Below, piece by piece: positions 1 to 9,070 of a stretch of DNA of 64,000 bases. The stretch comes from Leptolyngbya sp. BC1307 (GTDB lineage Bacteria > Cyanobacteriota > Cyanobacteriia > Phormidesmidales > Phormidesmidaceae): the NCBI RefSeq assembly GCF_002286735.1, contig NZ_NRTA01000020.1, positions 1 through 64,000 of the forward strand, given 5' to 3'. The notes beneath the pieces are model-generated. The model saw only the letters and a list, made by a program, of their open reading frames with translations, did no database searches and was not told the origin of the DNA. Each line of letters begins with the position of its first letter. Within the stretch, counting starts at the first letter, position 1. A program made the translations under genes and the position numbers.

Positions 1-178
1 CTTTTCATTCTTCTGTTACAACAGATTTCTCGCCCTTTGACCACTCATCGTTACTTTCCTCAATAATGCTACTTACCAGCGGTTATTGAGCTATTGCGGG
101 GGGCTTACGGAACTGCCGTCAGCTGAGTTTGATTGTTTTTTACTGGGGAAGCCTAGTGAATAACGTTAAGCAGGCGCT

Positions 179-560
179 ATGCAAACTCTTTCTACATCGT
201 CTTTCTTTAGCTCGCCGTCTAAGTCTCAGCCGCTGATTGTCCGCGCTCGCAGCATCGCGATCATGACGCTGGTCATTGGGACAATTCACTACGGGTTAGC
301 GACGCTGGCTCAGTCTGTTTCCTTTGAAAGCGGGGCATCTGCCATCTGGCCTTCCTCAGGCTTCTACCTGGGGGCAATCATGCTGTTTGGCCCGCGTCTG
401 TGGCTCCCTATTCTACTGAGCGAACTATTTGCTAATGCACTGCTGTTCTACCCAAACGCACCGGCTACAATCATTGGCATTTCTGCAATTAGTACCGTCG
501 AGCCACTGGTGACTGCCTGGCTGATCAGTCGATTTATCGGTAAGCGCGATTTGTTTGGGC
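179..560 (+). pseudogene. MASE1-domain sensor protein, N-terminal fragment
   Basis: The reading frame starts with ATG and encodes a hydrophobic stretch typical of the MASE1 membrane sensor domain: a long helix near residues 25-45 and a conserved IWPSSGFYLGAIMLFG-like segment. MASE1 normally precedes PAS, kinase or GGDEF domains, none of which is present here. At about position 560 the frame passes into antisense IS1 sequence, so roughly 125 residues of the original protein remain. The exact junction cannot be fixed by eye (about 555-570). The family call is good. Which output domain was lost is unknown. Confidence 0.7.
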
Positions 561-849
561 GAACGTTCACTTGGCGGGGCACCGAGGCGTATTTTTCATT
601 GACATACCCTTGCAGCCATGGCTCAGAAACATCAACGACGCTAGCAATGCCAGCCATCGGAATCTTCTCTAACAGAAGTTTATCAATCAGCGATTTCGTT
701 TCGTCGCTAATAACCTTGTTCTCAGGGTTCGCTACGAATTGCCGCCCGCAATCTTGACAACGATGATTCTGTTTACCGTTGTGAATAAAGCCATTTTTAA
801 CGACAGCTTCAGAATCGCAACTGGGACAAGCGGGCAAAAGGGAAAACAC
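560..849 (-). pseudogene. IS1-family InsA-like transposase fragment
   Basis: The minus-strand product begins with a zinc-ribbon (CPSCDSEAVVKNG and HRCQDCGRQFV), the N-terminal DNA-binding module of IS1 InsA/transposase, followed by a helix-turn-helix-like part ending near PRQVNV. The catalytic InsB half is absent: the frame runs into MASE1 sequence. It is therefore a 5' piece of an IS1 element inserted in, or recombined with, the sensor gene. The outer end of the element is probably near the GGTAAGGGGGGA motif at about 883-911. Confidence 0.75.
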
Positions 850-877
850 GGAGAAGGTTTGGATTGCTACGCCTACA

Positions 878-911
878 TTATCGGTAAGGGGGGATTATCG
901 GTAAGGGGGGA
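878..911. repeat. Perfect 17-bp tandem duplication at presumed IS1 end
   Basis: TTATCGGTAAGGGGGGA occurs twice head to tail (878-894 and 895-911). It lies at the outer side of the InsA fragment, where the IS1 inverted repeat is expected to begin with GGTAA. The duplication may come from an insertion or imprecise excision. Confidence 0.7.
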
Positions 912-1040
912 GCGATCACACATCCCCTAATTGACAGAAATATCCTTACTCGTTTAGGACTACCCATGATAGAAGGTGCGTTGAGTTTACAAAAGGTGAG
1001 TCGCCAGCACGCTTAGTGAACCTTAGTGCGCCGTAAACCA

Positions 1041-2021
1041 TTACTCTTTTTGTATCGAAAAATCGACTATGATCGGCAGGTGGTCTGATCCAATCTCAGG
1101 GCCTGTATGCATTCTGACCACATTGAGTGAAGGGCTTGCTAGACATTGATCAATGGGGATTTGAAACAGTTTAGTAAGGATGTTTAGCTTAGGTGTGGGG
1201 CGATATGACATATTAGCGGGCCAAGTGGGAAAGGTTCCGAGTCCTTTGCGCGTGTTCTTCAGACCCGTTTCGTGAGCGAGTGTTCGGTAAAAAGGCGACC
1301 ACATAGTAGTGTTAAAATCACCGATTAACAAAACGGGGTCGGTTTGCTGTTGTATATAGTCACTGACTGCCCCAAATACTTTGTTTCGACTGTGGAGAAA
1401 CTCTCTTGTAATTGGCGGTAACGGATGGATGGCAACGATTAATAGTTGTCGATTTATAGTTTGGACATGTGCGGTCAGATTGACCGCATTGTTGGTATCG
1501 AACTTTCTGACTTTAAGGTCTGTGATGGGGTCTTTGCTGTAAAGGACAGTACCGGGCTGATACGGCGTCAGTTGATTAGAGCTATAGGGTAAGAATGTTT
1601 TTAAGACTTCTAGCTGTTTTGCCATTGAATCGTTGACTTCCATGAACAATGCCAGGTCAGGCCGTTCCTTTTTAGTCAGTTTGATAACCTCGGTAGCATT
1701 GCTGTTAGCTACGTTTAGGTTAGTGCTCATCACTCGGTAGTTTGAGTTTGTATCGCTTTGAGCAGGCGGAAAATACCAGGGGATAACCTGAGCTGAGAGG
1801 AGCGCTGAGCAGAAGAGTGTGAATAGGATCAGGCGCGATCGCTTCAGCCAGACCGCGATCACACCTAGAAAAAGTACCATCCCAAAATACTGCATCTGAA
1901 AATGGCATAGCAGCTCGAATAACAGTGGGCCACTCATACGACTGCTGAGCATTGCCACGGTTGTGATACCTAGTACTAGCAAGGCACATCCAACGGACTC
2001 GACGGAAGCGGATCGTTTCAT
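1041..2021 (-). CDS. Membrane-anchored endonuclease/exonuclease/phosphatase-family protein
   Basis: About 326 residues from the ATG at 2021 (MKRSASVESVG). An in-frame start further upstream at 2150 would add an unlikely leader. The N-terminus holds about three hydrophobic segments. The rest has the EEP fold: an N-strand motif MSTNLNVANSN, the metal-binding glutamate in LALFMEVND, the histidine strand LLIVAIHPLPP, GDFNTTMWSPF, and the C-terminal GSDHLPIIVDF with the catalytic SDH. This arrangement resembles the YafD-type membrane-linked phosphodiesterases. The substrate cannot be inferred. It is an intact gene among mobile-element debris. A 10-bp inverted repeat (2139-2174) lies upstream and may be an operator. 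Confidence 0.85.
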   Translation of the reverse strand: MKRSASVESVGCALLVLGITTVAMLSSRMSGPLLFELLCHFQMQYFGMVLFLGVIAVWLKRSRLILFTLFCSALLSAQVIPWYFPPAQSDTNSNYRVMSTNLNVANSNATEVIKLTKKERPDLALFMEVNDSMAKQLEVLKTFLPYSSNQLTPYQPGTVLYSKDPITDLKVRKFDTNNAVNLTAHVQTINRQLLIVAIHPLPPITREFLHSRNKVFGAVSDYIQQQTDPVLLIGDFNTTMWSPFYRTLAHETGLKNTRKGLGTFPTWPANMSYRPTPKLNILTKLFQIPIDQCLASPSLNVVRMHTGPEIGSDHLPIIVDFSIQKE

Positions 2022-2092
2022 ATCTTTATGACTGTCTGGAATGGCACTGGCACGATATCTGAAAGGGTAGTTTTTCGGGAATAAACTTTGGA

Positions 2093-2111
2093 ACTGGACA
2101 GTGGGAAGTTT
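2093..2111. repeat. 19-bp repeat shared with 13123-13141
   Basis: ACTGGACAGTGGGAAGTTT is identical at 2093-2111 and 13123-13141. The second copy begins on the stop codon of the secreted-protein gene, just outside the ISKra4-type element. Possibly a leftover end of another insertion sequence. Confidence 0.5.
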
Positions 2112-2138
2112 CTCTTGAAGGGCGATCTCTGAAAGTAA

Positions 2139-2174
2139 CGAACATTCCAATACCGAAAAGGCAAGGAATGTTCG
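2139..2174. promoter_or_regulatory. Inverted repeat upstream of the EEP gene
   Basis: CGAACATTCC (2139-2148) and GGAATGTTCG (2165-2174) form a perfect 10-bp inverted repeat about 120 bp upstream of the start at 2021. It could be an operator or a hairpin in the leader. No regulator can be named. Confidence 0.35.
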
Positions 2175-2312
2175 AGACTGGTTGAATTACTACACTTAAC
2201 CAGTCCAATTATGGAACTTTACGCTCGGATTGAGCAAATTATCGTCACACGGCGTCCCGCCTTCAGTCGAGAGACGCCGTGTGACTGGTTTGTGCTGCTG
2301 TTGTAGGGCGTA

Positions 2313-2497
2313 CGAGAGCGGGGAAAACTGAGGGGAAGCCCGGAAATTCGTACCCTTCCCGCTCGGAGGCTTACCTTCTCAATCCTGCGATCGGCGATCT
2401 CAACCCACAATCAACGCCGGTATTCAGCATGAACCCTAATAAAATCGTTTGTACTATTCAACGAGTTTTCAATGTTTCCCCACCTTTTTTTCGCGCG
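2313..2497. mobile_element. Small non-coding element bounded by ISKra4-type inverted repeats
   Basis: The left end (2313-2350) and right end (about 2460-2497) are imperfect inverted copies of each other. Both resemble the terminal repeats of the intact ISKra4-type element at 13170-15301 (consensus GAGAGCGAAAAAAAGTGTGG, then a GGAAA..ACTCGT part). About 110 bp without a coding frame lie between them. This fits a MITE derived from that IS family, or two decayed solo ends. The right end abuts the decayed transposase gene. Confidence 0.5.
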
Positions 2498-3269
2498 CGC
2501 GCGCACCTTGATCACCTCATGCAAAAAGCACAGAATCCAGACAATCCCTGGGAATAGATGCTCCCAAGCCCAGCGCGTCGCCTCCTAACCGTCGGTCGTG
2601 ACCGTCTTCGGCGCATAGTCGGGGGCATGGTCATGGACTTCCTGTTGAAACCCGCCATAAGCCATTGCCAGCCCCTCATGGCCAGCATTACGACTCAGGC
2701 TATTGCCGAATAGACCGCCTTTAGCGGCGGTCACCGCCAAGTAGACTCGCTGTCCTTGCCAATCACAGTGTTTCTCGTCTGCAACTAGATGGGGGGGAGC
2801 GCTGCCTCAGTTTTCACTGTGCTACCGACAATTGACGCCCGCCCCAGGGCCTGACACAACCGGTACCAGTGCATCTCTGAACGCCCATCACATAGGCGAT
2901 GCCCTCATATGAGATGCCATGGTGCTTCAGATACAATGCTTTGGCTGCCGTCTCTGCCGTTTCGCTCATGTACGGGGTGACAAAGTCTGGCCGTAGTTGA
3001 TAGGCACTCTCACTGCTTGGCAGATAGATCCGCCGTATCTTCAGGTCTTGCCGCAGCGATTTCGTCCAGCCGTGGAACCGATAGCCTTGGCTAATCTCTA
3101 CCGGAAACAGTTCTGGATGCGCTGCTATTTGCTGATCTAGGTACTGCCGATACGCTACTCTATCATCTGCTAGCGTGGCGTAGTCGATATCATCCGCTAT
3201 CGGTAGGCAGATGGTCTTGTCTCCGGCAATGCCTCGTGGCTTCCGCTTGGCCATGTCCTTGGCCTCCAC
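2498..3269 (-). pseudogene. Decayed DDE transposase (family not assigned)
   Basis: The frame opens at 3269 (or ATG 3254, MAKRKPRGIAGDK) and reads an N-terminal domain to about 2880. It then breaks by at least two frameshifts. The pieces can be followed as GRASIVGSTVKTEAAL, then HLVADEKHCDWQGQRVYLAV, then TVTTDG, where the next codon, normally Trp in this motif, is TAG. The sequence continues as EATRWAWEHLFPG. D-containing motifs (VADEKH, TTDG) indicate a DDE nuclease. It is a clear pseudogene. The family is seen in cyanobacterial genomes, but I cannot give it an IS name. Confidence 0.75.
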
Positions 3270-3284
3270 TCGCTGGCAATACCT

Positions 3285-4326
3285 CTATTTTACGCCAAAC
3301 AAACTTGCTTGGAACCAGGAACGGTCGTGGCAAATTCTTGAACGCTATCATCGGAGCCTGGGCAGCCTGCTCAACTTCACGTTGAGCCTGGATGTGATGG
3401 GACTCTCGTTGAGGGACTTACAGGAAGCGCTGTATCATCTATTGGGCAGTGTTTTGTTCGTCAGTGCCATCAATCGGGTGACGATAGAAGCGCAGGTGCA
3501 TATGGACAGTCATCGCCAAGCCAAACTCGTCCAAACGCCGCCGATATTGATAGTCGATGGGGTATGGGTAGATATTCAGTACGCTTCAGCAGAGACAAAA
3601 GTAGACCGGGCTGGACATGTCCGTCAACTGCGCCAAGCTCAAGACCGTGTGGTCTTAACGGCGCTAGCAGTTTGGCCGGATGGGAATCACGAGGTTTTGC
3701 ACTATGAAATTGCCGAACAAGAAGACATTCAAGGCTGGGAAACCTTCTTTGCACACTTGATTGAGCGCGGACTCGACCCCGCTGCGGTGGAACTGGTCGT
3801 CAGTGATGGCAGCTTGGGCCTACCGGCGGCGATGACCAAACACCTACCCCAAGCTAAGCAACAGCGATGCATCACTCACAAAGTACGACGCATCCAAGAC
3901 TATCTGAGCTATGCTCAGTTGCCCACACAGACTGAGCAGGGCCAAGCGCTGAAGCCCTCTGAAGCGAAGTCACAACGCCGCTATCAAATCCAAAGTGACG
4001 CCTACGATATTTATAAAGCTGAGGATGAAGCGGCGGCTCAACAACGCTTAGCCGCCTTCGTCGAAAAGTGGCAGGCGCTCGAACCGAAGGCAGTTAAGAC
4101 CTTTGAGCGGGATATTAAACTGACCTTTAGCTTTTACTCGTTCGATGAACTGCTGCATCCTCGAATTCGCACTTCCAACCTAATCGAGCGCTTATTTGAA
4201 GAGTTTCGACGAAAATCTGATGAAATCGGGGCATTCCCTAATGAGCAAAGCTGTCTGACGATCTTTTTCCTCGTCGTTCAACGTGACCAGGCTAAACATG
4301 ACCGCTCAAGCATGGCGAAAAACTAA
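3285..4326 (+). pseudogene. IS256-family (mutator type) transposase, 5'-truncated
   Basis: The frame carries the hallmark parts of IS256/MuDR-type transposases: the first catalytic Asp in ILIVDGVWVDIQY, the second in VVSDGSLGLPAA, the CxxH-like QRCITHKVRRI, and the C-terminal RTSNLIERLFEEFRRK with the catalytic Glu. Normal sequence begins near 3285 (NKLAWNQERSW); upstream codons overlap the start of the oppositely oriented transposase remnant. The usual N-terminal domain is therefore missing. The remaining ~345 residues look undamaged, but the protein is probably inactive. Confidence 0.8.
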
Positions 4327-4367
4327 AGACACCAACGATAATCCAGTGGGCTATCGGGCAAAGGACT

Positions 4368-4769
4368 ATGCTTGCGGCGGCTTTGGTAAGCTTATGGGCA
4401 CACGAGACAGCTCGTGCTGACTTGGACGTTGATCTGATGTTTTTGGCTGAGCAGCCTTTGCTTTTCAGAAGAAGCGCAGATTGGTTGAATGATATCAGCT
4501 GGGGCGATCGCCGAATCGAAAGCTGGGAGGATAAGGACTACGGTGCTGTGTGGTCACGTCATGTATATTTAAATGGCGATAGTTGTGCCGAGAGCGAATT
4601 TAGTCTTGGGCGATCAGCTTGGGCGTCCATAGCTCCTCTAGATCTAGGTACTCAGCGAGTAGTGAGTGATGGTTGCCGTATTCTTTATGATCCTGAAGGA
4701 ATACTCATTCAGCTGATACGATTCGTATCGTACATGTTTAGCGTCTATGTACGGTTAGCCGTAAACTGA
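4368..4769 (+). pseudogene. Nucleotidyltransferase-domain protein, N-terminally damaged
   Basis: The frame contains a nucleotidyltransferase-fold segment, ARADLDVDLMFLAEQP, matching the [GS]..ARxDSDxDL..L metal-binding motif of minimal nucleotidyltransferases, followed by an RRIESWEDKDYGAVWS region and CRILYDPEG. In intact members the motif begins with Gly-Ser, but here it reads VSLWAHETA. The N-terminus is also cut by the end of the IS256 remnant. It is probably a decaying gene, not functional. Confidence 0.6.
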
Positions 4770-4842
4770 ATACCGGCGTTGATTGCGGGTTGAGATCGCT
4801 GGCTCCAGGATTCGGAAGGTAGGAATCTAAGAGGGAACCTCA

Positions 4843-4877
4843 ACAGTTTCCGGGCTTTCCCACATTTTTTGCTCTCG
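4843..4877. repeat. Solo ISKra4-type terminal repeat
   Basis: TTCCGGGCTTTCCCACATTTTT followed by GCTCTCG closely matches the right inverted repeat of the element at 13170-15301, in the same orientation. No transposase lies next to it. It marks a former insertion. Confidence 0.6.
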
Positions 4878-5708
4878 TAGCCACTCGCTGCAATCTTAGT
4901 TCTAGATAGCGGGGGACTTATCGGTTCGCCGAAACACGTAGGGGCAATGGTTAGCGCTGCCGCCAAACTACCCAACCACACCGCAGAGACTACCATCCTG
5001 GGGCAGTTCGACCGGCTCAGCAAGGCGTAGCTGCGTGCAGGGTATGCGCTCAGCCAAAATAGCGGTAGCCGCTTCGCTACTGTGAACCTCTAGCAGCGCT
5101 TCAGACAGGGCATGGAAAACGAGCTGCTATCGTGGGAAAACAATCCGTTCAAAATACCAGCTTGAAAGATTAGCGATACAGATGACTTGAAGTCTGCCCG
5201 TCTCGTTTTTATAGCAACAGGTGATGTGTCCAGAGGCACCAGTTGTCAACGAGTCTAAACGATCATTCACAATTTTACAGGTAGGTATGGGTTTAGAAAA
5301 GTGCTTACGCTCACTAGAGTAGAGCTGTGGATCTGAGTTGTGATGTAGGCAGCTCGAACCATAAAATAGTAGAGGCTGGCTTATTACATCTATCGTGTAC
5401 AGCAAACCAAATCGCGATTAATCTATCCGAGGGATGAGAAGAATGGAATCTTTGCTTATTCTCTCGAAAAGACATACTCCAGATTGAGACTCACTCATTT
5501 CAATCCACAGATTGCGCGGCCTTAACACTATCCAAATACCGAGATATCCAGGCACCTGTTTGTCCCTGTCATTCGACTATTTATTCTAGGAAATCTAGCA
5601 GAAACGGCTTTTGCTTGACCCGAGCTTTGTCTGCTCGTCAAGGAGCGCTCCTATGAACGCCTCAGGGCATTTTGGCTACCTGTTAAAGAAATCGAGCAGA
5701 GGCGTTGA
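4878..5708. other. 830 bp without a recognisable gene
   Basis: Short open frames occur on the minus strand, but none has recognisable motifs, a convincing ribosome-binding site or cyanobacterial codon usage. I see no RNA gene or repeat beyond the IS end at its left edge. Confidence 0.5.
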
Positions 5709-5957
5709 TTAATGCCTCTGCTGAGCGATTGTCCAGCGCTTGATGAAGGCGATCGCCTCTGCCCTTTGAAACAAAATCTGAGGAACGCCGTTAATGACCA
5801 ATAGCCACCGCTGGTAATCTTGCTGCAAATACCAGTGATCCGAATGGCCATGCGTGCGAATCTGCCAGTTTCCTTGCTCATCTTTTTCGCATAAAAAACC
5901 CAAAGCTGACGCGGAGCGAGGTAGTGCATCGGCTGCTGTATGCTGAAGGTCAGTCAT
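5709..5957 (-). CDS. Small hypothetical protein
   Basis: An 82-residue product (MTDLQHTAADALPR...) rich in Trp, His and Gln, with a central strand-rich segment (WYLQQDYQRWLLVINGVPQI) followed by a predicted helix (AEAIAFIKRW). There is no signal peptide or membrane segment. I do not recognise the family. The start lies about 75 bp from a perfect 9-bp palindrome (6032-6051) that also precedes the divergent small frame at 6065, so the two may share a control region. Confidence 0.5.
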   Translation of the reverse strand: MTDLQHTAADALPRSASALGFLCEKDEQGNWQIRTHGHSDHWYLQQDYQRWLLVINGVPQILFQRAEAIAFIKRWTIAQQRH

Positions 5958-6031
5958 GACCTAAGCGATAGACAAAAATATCAATTGATTTTTAATCACA
6001 CGTTAACCTAACAGCGACTAAAAGGTATTGT

Positions 6032-6051
6032 AATGTATTAAATAATACATT
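6032..6051. promoter_or_regulatory. Palindrome between divergent small genes
   Basis: AATGTATTA-AA-TAATACATT is a perfect 9-bp inverted repeat with a 2-bp centre, 14 bp before the ATG at 6065 and about 75 bp upstream of the start at 5957. This is a good size and position for a dimeric repressor site. The regulator is unknown. Confidence 0.45.
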
Positions 6052-6064
6052 CTAGATTCTTTTT

Positions 6065-6214
6065 ATGACCATTCGCTACGTTATTTTCGAAGTGGGCCTG
6101 CAAGATTCTGTCTCTCAGATGGAGGCCAGCATTATCGCTGAAGCTCAGACGTATGGCGCTCTGATTGGCTGGTTTACCATGGACGCCAATTACAGCGACA
6201 AACTATCGCTGTAA
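6065..6214 (+). CDS. Possible 49-residue small protein
   Basis: ATG at 6065 opens a 49-codon frame (MTIRYVIFEVGLQDSVSQ...) ending at TAA 6212-6214. It begins just after the palindrome at 6032-6051. No known family and no clear Shine-Dalgarno sequence. It could be a genuine small gene or the 5' remnant of a longer one. The next 400 bp (6215-6613) show no coding signal. Confidence 0.3.
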   Translation: MTIRYVIFEVGLQDSVSQMEASIIAEAQTYGALIGWFTMDANYSDKLSL

Positions 6215-6613
6215 TTGGCGCTTTTTCAGAAGCGTAGCCAGCTCGAAGTGATCGCCTACGCCTCGCTCTATATGCCTCGTTGTGTCTTAATCCATACACG
6301 TCAAAAGCCTGCGCTCCCTTGCGCCATTGACTGAGAGCCTAAACTGGCCATCCCTGGCGAGAGTTAAGCACAGTGGGAACGCCTTCTCAACTCGCCTGTG
6401 CTTGGGTATAGCTCACCCGGTCAATGCGTCACCCATTGTTATAGATTCGGAGTTGAGCCATCCAGTCATGCGTGCCAAAGGCACCGGCTAGCACTGTTTT
6501 GTTCCTTACGCCACCTCACCCAGCTGATTGACTGAGTGACATAAACCACATACTCAATGAGACCATTGGCAGTATGCTCCCTATGAACTTCACAGATTTT
6601 GCAGGAGCGCTCT

Positions 6614-7633
6614 ATGGCTAAACGAGGTGCGAAAAATATTAGCTTTGCCACCTTCAATCTGTACAACCTTCAACTGCCAGAGGTTGAATGGTACAAAAAG
6701 GTCTATTCCAAAGCAGAGTACGCTGAAAAAATTAAGTGGTCGGCGGCAACCTTGATTCGGCTAGATGCTGACGTGATTGCTTTTCAGGAGTTATGGTCTA
6801 AACAATGCCTCGTGGACTTGTTTGAAGCTGCCGGTCTGGCAAAGGACTATACCCTCTACTTCATCCAGGATGAGTGGTACAACATCGCGGTCGCAGCAGC
6901 CGTGCGGAAGCCCTGGCGGGTAGTTGATCGCAAGAACCATAAGGACTTTCCCTCAAACATCAACCTCAGTAAGCCGCGCAGTCGAGATGGTGAAGATGAT
7001 GAGCTGGACATCACCATTGACCGGTTCTCGCGCACGATTTTGCAGCTCTCCATCAACCACGAAGACGAGCAGACTGAGCTACCCACTATTGAAGTTTTGA
7101 TTACCCATCTCAAGTCAAAGCGTCCGACTGTCTTAGGTACTCGAAGCAAGGCGTTGAAGGTACATCAGGAGGCGATTGGCAGCGCCCTCTCGACCATCCG
7201 GCGGACAGCGGAGGCGGCAGCACTGCGGGTGTTGCTCACAACGCTTATGAAGCAGACCGATCAGCCAGTGGTCGTGTTAGGCGACCTAAACGACGGTGCG
7301 CTGAGCAACACGCTTTCGATTATCACTCAACAACCGCCGTGGCGGATGTATGCCTCTAGCCGGGTAGGTAATCGCAATGATGCAGGTCTCTATACGGCTA
7401 GTGTCTTGCAGCAAATGCGATCGCTCAAAGACGTGTATTACACCCACGAATTCAAGGGCATTCAGGAGGTGATTGACCATGTGTTGGTCTCAGAGCAGTT
7501 TTACGACCATTCGGATCGTCGCATTTGGTCATTTCGGGAAATGCGCGTTTGGAATGACTATATTGAGGATGATGACAGCAGTTCGTCAGATCATGGCGCG
7601 GTTAGTGCCTATTTTCTGTATGACCCGAGATAA
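6614..7633 (+). CDS. Endonuclease/exonuclease/phosphatase-family protein
   Basis: About 339 residues from ATG 6614, chosen because AGGAG sits 6 bp upstream; an in-frame TTG at 6599 is less likely. EEP-fold motifs are in order: ATFNLYNLQLP (N-terminal strand with Asn), VIAFQELW (metal-binding Glu), VLITHLKSKR, VVVLGDLNDG (GDxN), VIDHVLVS, and SSSDHGAVSAYF (catalytic Asp-His). No signal peptide, so probably cytoplasmic. Relatives act as nucleases or phosphodiesterases, but the substrate is not deducible. It stands alone, with no operon partner. Confidence 0.88.
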   Translation: MAKRGAKNISFATFNLYNLQLPEVEWYKKVYSKAEYAEKIKWSAATLIRLDADVIAFQELWSKQCLVDLFEAAGLAKDYTLYFIQDEWYNIAVAAAVRKPWRVVDRKNHKDFPSNINLSKPRSRDGEDDELDITIDRFSRTILQLSINHEDEQTELPTIEVLITHLKSKRPTVLGTRSKALKVHQEAIGSALSTIRRTAEAAALRVLLTTLMKQTDQPVVVLGDLNDGALSNTLSIITQQPPWRMYASSRVGNRNDAGLYTASVLQQMRSLKDVYYTHEFKGIQEVIDHVLVSEQFYDHSDRRIWSFREMRVWNDYIEDDDSSSSDHGAVSAYFLYDPR

Positions 7634-7653
7634 GCACAGAGTAACGGCCTAGG

Positions 7654-7711
7654 CTTGGCCTAAAATAGCCTCCGACACTAAGGCTCAAACGGCGAAAACT
7701 CGTGAGTCTCA
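7654..7711 (+). repeat. Interspersed ~58-bp repeat, copy 1
   Basis: This segment (CTTGGCCTAAAATAGC... ending CGTGAGTCTCA) matches the reverse complement of 32824-32881 at about 50 of 58 positions by eye. Both copies are intergenic, near the end of a gene. Function unknown. Confidence 0.7.
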
Positions 7712-7856
7712 TAGCCTGTCTGCTACCAACCGAAAAAATGGTTGTAAGTCAGTCATATCAGGTGATTTAGAGCATCAAAAGACGTAGGGTGATTGCTTTA
7801 CCCAGCAGAAAGTCAAGAAAGTAGGTTGTTTTTAAATCCTTTCTCTGAAAGGGTTT

Positions 7857-8876
7857 AAGGCAAAACCGTAGGTTTCTGGCCAAATGCCCCCGCTAGTCCT
7901 AAATCTGACATTGGCGGCGTACTCCAGCGCAACAATATCCATATAAAGGTTTGCTCTGAAGGGGAAGTCAGCGCCACGCTTACGGCCTTGCGAGATAGCC
8001 CAGCGACTGCTAAGCAAAAGGCCAAGCTTATCCTCGCTACCGATGGCAAAGGCTTTGAGGCTGAAAACCTTGTCGATGGCGAGACGATCGCCTGCGACTA
8101 CCCCGACTTTCATAACTACTTCGGTTTTTTCTTGCCGCTGGCGGGCATTACGACGATTAAGCAGATTCGTGAAAACGCCTTTGATACGGTTTAGTCTTTG
8201 ATGAGCCACTACAGGCTACAGATGATAGATCATCTATAAAGTCCTACTCTAGAGGGATACAGCGGTTACTCCTCATGTCGCTATCCGTAGCATCTCAAAA
8301 GCTAAACCGTATGATATCAAGGCTACGAGTCGTCTTAATCGTCTTTATATTGAGCTGCTGAAGGAGAACCCAGACTGGGATAAGGCGGAGCGACGAGAGG
8401 CGCTAAACCACTTTATGGCTCGGTTAATCTTTTGCTTCTTTGCAGAAGATACGAATATATTTCACAGTGATGGTCTATTCACGACCACTGTTGATCGGAT
8501 GAGTTCGAGCGACTCCTCCGATACTCATAAGATAATCTCTGAGCTATTTCAGGCAATGAGTACCGTGCTCGAAGCGCGAAAAGCTGCCAAGATCCGCAAT
8601 TGGGCAAATGAGTTTCCTTATGTAAACGGTGGACTCTTCTCGGGTGATGTAGAGGTACCCCGATTTAGCAAGATTGCTCGCTCCTATCTGCTTCACGTTG
8701 GCAATCTCGACTGGACGAAAATCAACCCTGATATTTTCGGCTCTATGATTCAGGCGGTAGCAGATGAGGAGGAACGCGGGGCGCTGGGGATGCATTACAC
8801 TAGCGTGCCAAACATCCTCAAGGTGCTGAACCCGCTGTTTCTTGATGACTTGCGATCGCATTGCCTACCTTGAAAT
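7857..8876 (+). pseudogene. Type IIG-like DNA methyltransferase/restriction protein remnant (N-terminal part)
   Basis: Two adjacent frames carry parts of one protein. The first (about 7857-8194) ends in ACDYPDFHNYFGFFLPLAGI and TTIKQIRENAFDT. The second (8253-8876) reads AIRSISKAKPYDIKATSRLNRLYIELL in register, then FMARLIFCFFAEDTNIF, and later GALGMHYTSVPNILKVLNPLF. These are N-terminal and spacer motifs of large class I SAM-dependent DNA methyltransferases of the YeeA/MmeI kind, about 900 residues long. A short insertion with stop codons separates the frames. The methyltransferase domain (NPPY) and everything after it are missing. It is a dead gene, probably of a restriction-modification system. 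Confidence 0.75.
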
Positions 8877-8888
8877 ACGTACTAAAGC

Positions 8889-9062
8889 CACGCTTTACTT
8901 TAATTGAATCGGCTTTAACCTGCTGAGGCAGTTTTAATCTTTACTTAAACAACTGTCGATAGATAGGATCTACGATTATCACTCGTACATTGAAGTCACG
9001 CTTTACTTTAATTGAATCGGCTTTAACCTGCTGAGGCAGTTTTAATCTTTACTTAAACAACT
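8889..9062. repeat. 66-bp direct repeat, two copies, upstream of phoX
   Basis: The segments 8889-8954 and 8997-9062 are identical or nearly so (CACGCTTTACTTTAATTGAA ... CTTAAACAACT), 108 bp apart. Each contains Pho-box-like octamers TTTAACCT, TTTAATCT and CTTAAACA. The repeat lies between the methylase remnant and phoX. Confidence 0.85.
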
Positions 9063-9070
9063 TTTCAACA
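9041..9070 (+). promoter_or_regulatory. Candidate Pho box for phoX
   Basis: Three octamers follow at an exact 11-bp period: TTTAATCT (9041-9048), CTTAAACA (9052-9059) and TTTCAACA (9063-9070). The cyanobacterial PhoB-type box is a set of PyTTAAPyPy(T/A) octamers at 11-bp spacing. The first unit fits perfectly and the others less well. It sits about 235 bp before the phoX start. A duplicated upstream copy (8933-8951) holds the first two units. Confidence 0.5.

Noticed and set aside
448-757. Full-length genes from the two overlapping frames at the left edge
   Set aside because: Each frame is a chimera: MASE1 running into antisense IS1, and IS1 running into antisense MASE1. Only the homologous part of each was annotated.
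5127-5405. 92-codon minus-strand open frame
   Set aside because: No family, no ribosome-binding site, composition without cyanobacterial codon preference. Treated as non-coding.
8889-9062. Possible CRISPR-like repeats
   Set aside because: Only two copies of 66 bp, no spacer series and no cas genes. They contain Pho-box-like octamers next to phoX.
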